Shown here: positions 61,572 through 64,000 of the stretch, in pieces | Numbering within the stretch: the stretch's first letter is position 1 | Layout of the letters: each line of letters begins with the position of its first letter | Assembly (NCBI RefSeq): GCF_005222755.1 | Contig: NZ_STGD01000008.1 | Coordinates: forward strand, 163,453-227,452 | DNA: 64,000 bases | Direction of reading: 5' to 3' | DNA from: Roseomonas sp. HF4 | GTDB lineage: Bacteria; Pseudomonadota; Alphaproteobacteria; Acetobacterales; Acetobacteraceae | The notes under the pieces: generated by a model | Seen by the model: the letters and a program-made list of their open reading frames with translations, nothing else | Told to the model about the DNA's origin: nothing | Databases searched by the model: none | Translations under genes and position numbers: made by a program

Positions 61572-63056
61572 ATGACATCCCGTGCCGCCCGCAGCGAAAA
61601 GTTCGGCGCATCCGAAGGCAACGGCATCATCCGCTGCGACGCCTGCCCCGTGCTCTGCCGCATCCGCCCCGGGCGTGCGGGCGCGTGTTCCCGCTACGCC
61701 AACCAGGATGGCGTGCTGGTGCGCACCGACCCGGCGCTGACGCTCGCACATGCCGTCGAGGACCACCGCCCCGTCGTGGCCTTCGCGGCGGGGGAGTGGG
61801 CCGGCGAGATGCTCGACCCGTCCCGCGCCTTCGTCACCGGCGTCGGCGCCGGCACCACCTATCCCGACTACAAGCCCGCGCCGTTCATCGTGGGGGCCAC
61901 GCATGCCGGCGTGGACACGGTCACGGTCGTGACGGAGGGGATGTTCAGCTACTGCGGCGCGAAGGTGAAGATCGACACGGACCGGCATCTGGGGCCGGAA
62001 GCCGCGGCGGTGCGCGTGAACGGGGAGCAGGTCGGGCACGTCACGACCGCCGAATACGGCAGCCAGATGCTGTCCATCGGCGGCGTGCGGCACCTGACGG
62101 GCGGCAGCAAGAAGGAAGGCGTCGTCACCTGCGAGACGCTGCTGAAGCTCTGCGGCGCCGAGCCTGTCGAGATGACGATCGACGGCGGCCACGCCGTGGT
62201 CGTGCAGGCCGGCGCGGCGCCGATCGTGGACGGCACGCCCGAGACCCGCATGCGCGTCGGCTGCGGCAGCGCCACCGTCGGCATCTTCGCGCAGCAATGG
62301 CTCGGCCATGTGGACGAGGTGATCGTGGTCGACGACCACATCACCGGCGTGCTGAGCGAGCACCAGGCTGGCCGCGTGCTGAACATGCCGCCCGCCGGCA
62401 TCCGCGTGCGCGGGCGGCGCTCCACGCCGGGGCGGTATTTCCAGGTGGCGCGGCCGGGATTGGGCTGGGGCGGGACGGACATCACCGATCCGCTCGAGGT
62501 GATCGAGCGGATCGACCCGAAGACGGCCTGGCCAGGCCTGCGCCTGCTGCTGACGAGCACGACCGGCGACCACGCGCTGTTCTGCGTGCTGGACGAGCAG
62601 CTGCGCCCCGTCCCGGCGGAGATGCCGCCCACCGTCCGCGCCGTCGTCGATCGCATCGGGGAGAACTGCGAGCCGTCCTTGTGTTCCGTCGTGTTCATGG
62701 CCGGTGCCGGCGGCAGCCTGCGCGCCGGCGTGACCGAGAACCCGGTGTTGCTGACGCAGTCCGTCGCGCGCGGGGAAACGCGCGTCACCATGGGCGGCGC
62801 GCCGGTCTATCTCTGGCCCGGCGGGGGCATCACCGTCATGGCGGACGTGCTGCGCATGCCGCGGCTGTCCTTCGGGCATGTGCCCACGCCGGCGATCGTC
62901 GCGCCGATCGAGTTCACCCTGCCGCGCGCGCTCTATGCGCGGCTCGGCGGGCACATGGACCAGGTCGTGCCGGTCGAGGAAGTGCTGCGTGGCCTCGGAC
63001 AGGATCTGCGCGTCGAGACCTGGCACCCGGCCAATCCCTGGCCCTTCCCGCGCTGA
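61572..63056 (+). CDS. 6-hydroxynicotinate reductase-like iron-sulfur protein
   Basis: Predicted ring reductase, 494 aa, resembling the 6-hydroxynicotinate reductase of nicotinate-fermenting bacteria. Four cysteines near the N-terminus, C22, C25, C29 and C39 (RCDACPVLCRIRPGRAGACS), are spaced for an Fe-S cluster. Other recognisable parts are YPDYKPAPFIVGATHAGVDT, TEGMFSYCGAKVKIDTDRHL, VGCGSATVGIFAQQWLGHVD and ARPGLGWGGTDITDPLEVIE. It sits 90 bp after the molybdenum hydroxylase and is followed by UPF0280, a set I recall from other proteobacterial genomes. True substrate unknown; a hydroxylated N-ring is most likely. Confidence 0.8.
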   Translation: MTSRAARSEKFGASEGNGIIRCDACPVLCRIRPGRAGACSRYANQDGVLVRTDPALTLAHAVEDHRPVVAFAAGEWAGEMLDPSRAFVTGVGAGTTYPDYKPAPFIVGATHAGVDTVTVVTEGMFSYCGAKVKIDTDRHLGPEAAAVRVNGEQVGHVTTAEYGSQMLSIGGVRHLTGGSKKEGVVTCETLLKLCGAEPVEMTIDGGHAVVVQAGAAPIVDGTPETRMRVGCGSATVGIFAQQWLGHVDEVIVVDDHITGVLSEHQAGRVLNMPPAGIRVRGRRSTPGRYFQVARPGLGWGGTDITDPLEVIERIDPKTAWPGLRLLLTSTTGDHALFCVLDEQLRPVPAEMPPTVRAVVDRIGENCEPSLCSVVFMAGAGGSLRAGVTENPVLLTQSVARGETRVTMGGAPVYLWPGGGITVMADVLRMPRLSFGHVPTPAIVAPIEFTLPRALYARLGGHMDQVVPVEEVLRGLGQDLRVETWHPANPWPFPR

Positions 63057-63060
63057 GGCC

Positions 63061-63906
63061 ATGCAGCCGCCGGTCGTGCAGCGCCTGGCGGGGGAACGGC
63101 TGCATCTGTCGCATGGGCCGATCGACGTGGTGCTGCGCGCCTGGGGGAGCCCCGAGGCCGTGCGCGCGGCCGAGTCGGCGGCGATGGCGCTGTTCCCCGG
63201 CATCCTGCCGGGACTCGCGGCCGAGTTGCATGAACTGCGTCGTCCATCCGCCGCGGGGCCGCGCGTGGCTCACCCTGTCGCGCGCCGCATGGTCGCCGCC
63301 TGCGCGCCCTTCGCGCCGGTCTTCGTGACGCCCATGGCTGCGGTGGCGGGCGCGGTGGCGGATGCGCTGCTCGCGGCGATGGTGGCGGCGGCGCCGCTCG
63401 CGCGCGCCTACGTGAACGACGGCGGGGACATCGCGCTGCATGTCGCGCCCGGCGAGTCGCTGGCGATCGGACTGGCAGCGGACCCGGCGCGACTCGCGCT
63501 CGACGGCGCGCTGCGCGTGACGGCCGAAAGCGGCATCGGCGGAATCGCGACCTCCGGGCGTCACGGGCGCTCCTTCTCCCTCGGCATCGCGGATGCGGTC
63601 ACCGTGCTGGCGGGGGATGCGGTGGGGGCGGATGTCGCGGCGACGCTCATTGCCAACGCGGTCGACGTCGAAACGCCGGCGGTGCGCCGCGCGCCGGCCA
63701 CGAGCCTCGACCCGGACAGCGACCTGGGCGGTCGGGCGGTTACCGTTGCGGTCGGCGCGCTCTCGCCGGCCGAGGGCGAGGCCGCGCTGGCAGCCGGGCT
63801 GGCGCGTGCCGAGTCCTTCCGGGCGCGCGGCCTGATCCTGGGGGCGGCGTTGCGCCTTGGCGGGCTTGTCCGGACCACGGGCGCCGCGGCGTTGCCTGGC
63901 CCCTGA
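63061..63906 (+). CDS. UPF0280 family protein (ApbE-like fold)
   Basis: Protein of 281 aa from UPF0280. The second half has ARAYVNDGGDIALHVAPGES and GIGGIATSGRHGRSFSLGIA followed by DAVTVLAGDAVGADVAATLI, the order of the ApbE flavin-transferase motifs (N.GGD, TSGR..., SVTV.A...AD..AT). The HIIDP part of ApbE is replaced by RSFSLGIADA, so catalysis of FMN transfer is not certain. It starts four bases after the reductase gene and is its usual neighbour, so it may fit a cofactor to the reductase or another cluster member. Last gene of the cluster, followed by a hairpin. Confidence 0.82.
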   Translation: MQPPVVQRLAGERLHLSHGPIDVVLRAWGSPEAVRAAESAAMALFPGILPGLAAELHELRRPSAAGPRVAHPVARRMVAACAPFAPVFVTPMAAVAGAVADALLAAMVAAAPLARAYVNDGGDIALHVAPGESLAIGLAADPARLALDGALRVTAESGIGGIATSGRHGRSFSLGIADAVTVLAGDAVGADVAATLIANAVDVETPAVRRAPATSLDPDSDLGGRAVTVAVGALSPAEGEAALAAGLARAESFRARGLILGAALRLGGLVRTTGAAALPGP

Positions 63907-63913
63907 ACGCAGA

Positions 63914-63937
63914 AAGGGGCGCCTTGCGGCGCCCCTT
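63914..63937 (+). terminator. hairpin after UPF0280 gene
   Basis: AAGGGGCGCC pairs with GGCGCCCCTT around a four-base loop, eight bases past the stop, then CCCGTCT. U-tract weak; probably the end of the long cluster and of the convergent OmpA gene. Confidence 0.55.
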
Positions 63938-63968
63938 CCCGTCTCGTGCTTTCGCGTGTCGCGATCGC

Positions 63969-64000
63969 TTAGCGGAGGACGATCTCCACGCGCCGGTTCT
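63969..64000 (-). CDS. OmpA-family protein, C-terminal end only
   Basis: Read on the minus strand, the last codons are NRRVEIVLR then stop. This is the characteristic end of OmpA/Pal/MotB peptidoglycan-binding domains (RNRRVEIxxx). The rest of the gene lies outside the window. The two arginines contact diaminopimelate in this family. Confidence 0.65.
   Translation of the reverse strand, partial: NRRVEIVLR

Noticed and set aside
1..64000. CRISPR arrays, tRNA/rRNA genes, insertion sequences, prophage or integrase genes
   Set aside because: I looked in the gaps and at the gene products and found none; the only repeats are the palindromic families and the in-gene YD repeats.

Overview
This is a very GC-rich window, bacterial and chromosomal in character, with short intergenic gaps and many start/stop overlaps of the ATGA, GTGA or TTGA type. 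Gene content fits an alphaproteobacterium, and I infer a member of the Acetobacteraceae (Roseomonas-like). The pointers are the hldD-lgt-midA-pgeF order, a TctC-type binding protein, a phasin, a CTC-type L25 and a molybdenum-hydroxylase / 6-hydroxynicotinate-reductase-like / UPF0280 cluster. The taxonomic call is inference; there is no rRNA or tRNA here to test it. I saw no insertion sequence, prophage or CRISPR array.

Layout. 1-6.0 kb: tungstate-uptake genes tupA and tupB, which face each other, a Ca2+/Na+ exchanger, and a three-gene minus-strand set (peptide-type binding protein, sulfurtransferase, TctC protein). 6.0-9.0 kb: a catabolic operon with a VOC protein, a cysteine hydrolase and twin PuuE-like deacetylases. 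9.0-14.0 kb: DMT transporter plus class II aldolase, an orphan ModA-like binding protein, rlpA and an M20 amidohydrolase. 14.1-20.6 kb: four inorganic-cation transporters. 20.7-26.4 kb: small XRE regulator, tkt, gap and an Atm1-type ABC exporter. 26.5-39.5 kb: housekeeping genes (rpmB, ubiK, hldD, lgt, midA, pgeF, proC, prs) mixed with a lipoprotein, a TetR regulator, a phasin, a YD-like repeat protein, two tandem GSTs, RidA and a phosphatase. 39.5-49.3 kb: DUF2339 membrane protein, rplY-pth-ychF, mtnP, and an ECF sigma / RskA-like anti-sigma pair followed by a DUF4394 protein. 49.4-63.9 kb: one long plus-strand cluster that joins a LIV-type ABC importer to hydantoinase/oxoprolinase HyuAB, a molybdenum hydroxylase (two proteins), a 6-hydroxynicotinate-reductase-like enzyme and a UPF0280 (ApbE-like) protein. 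The window ends inside an OmpA-type gene.

Two things stand out. First, a modular palindromic repeat of about 130 bp occurs seven times, plus one decayed half copy. Each copy sits directly 3' of a plus-strand gene. It is built from two kinds of arm (A and B) found in AA, AB, BA and BB combinations, like a BIME. One copy lies between hyuA and hyuB and is itself an open 48-codon frame that overlaps the stop of hyuA and the start of hyuB; another has recoded the C-terminus of the molybdenum hydroxylase. Second, the 14.5-kb terminal cluster looks like an uptake and degradation pathway for an N-heterocyclic lactam, pairing ring hydroxylation, ring reduction and ATP-dependent ring opening with a dedicated importer. 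Its substrate cannot be read from the sequence.
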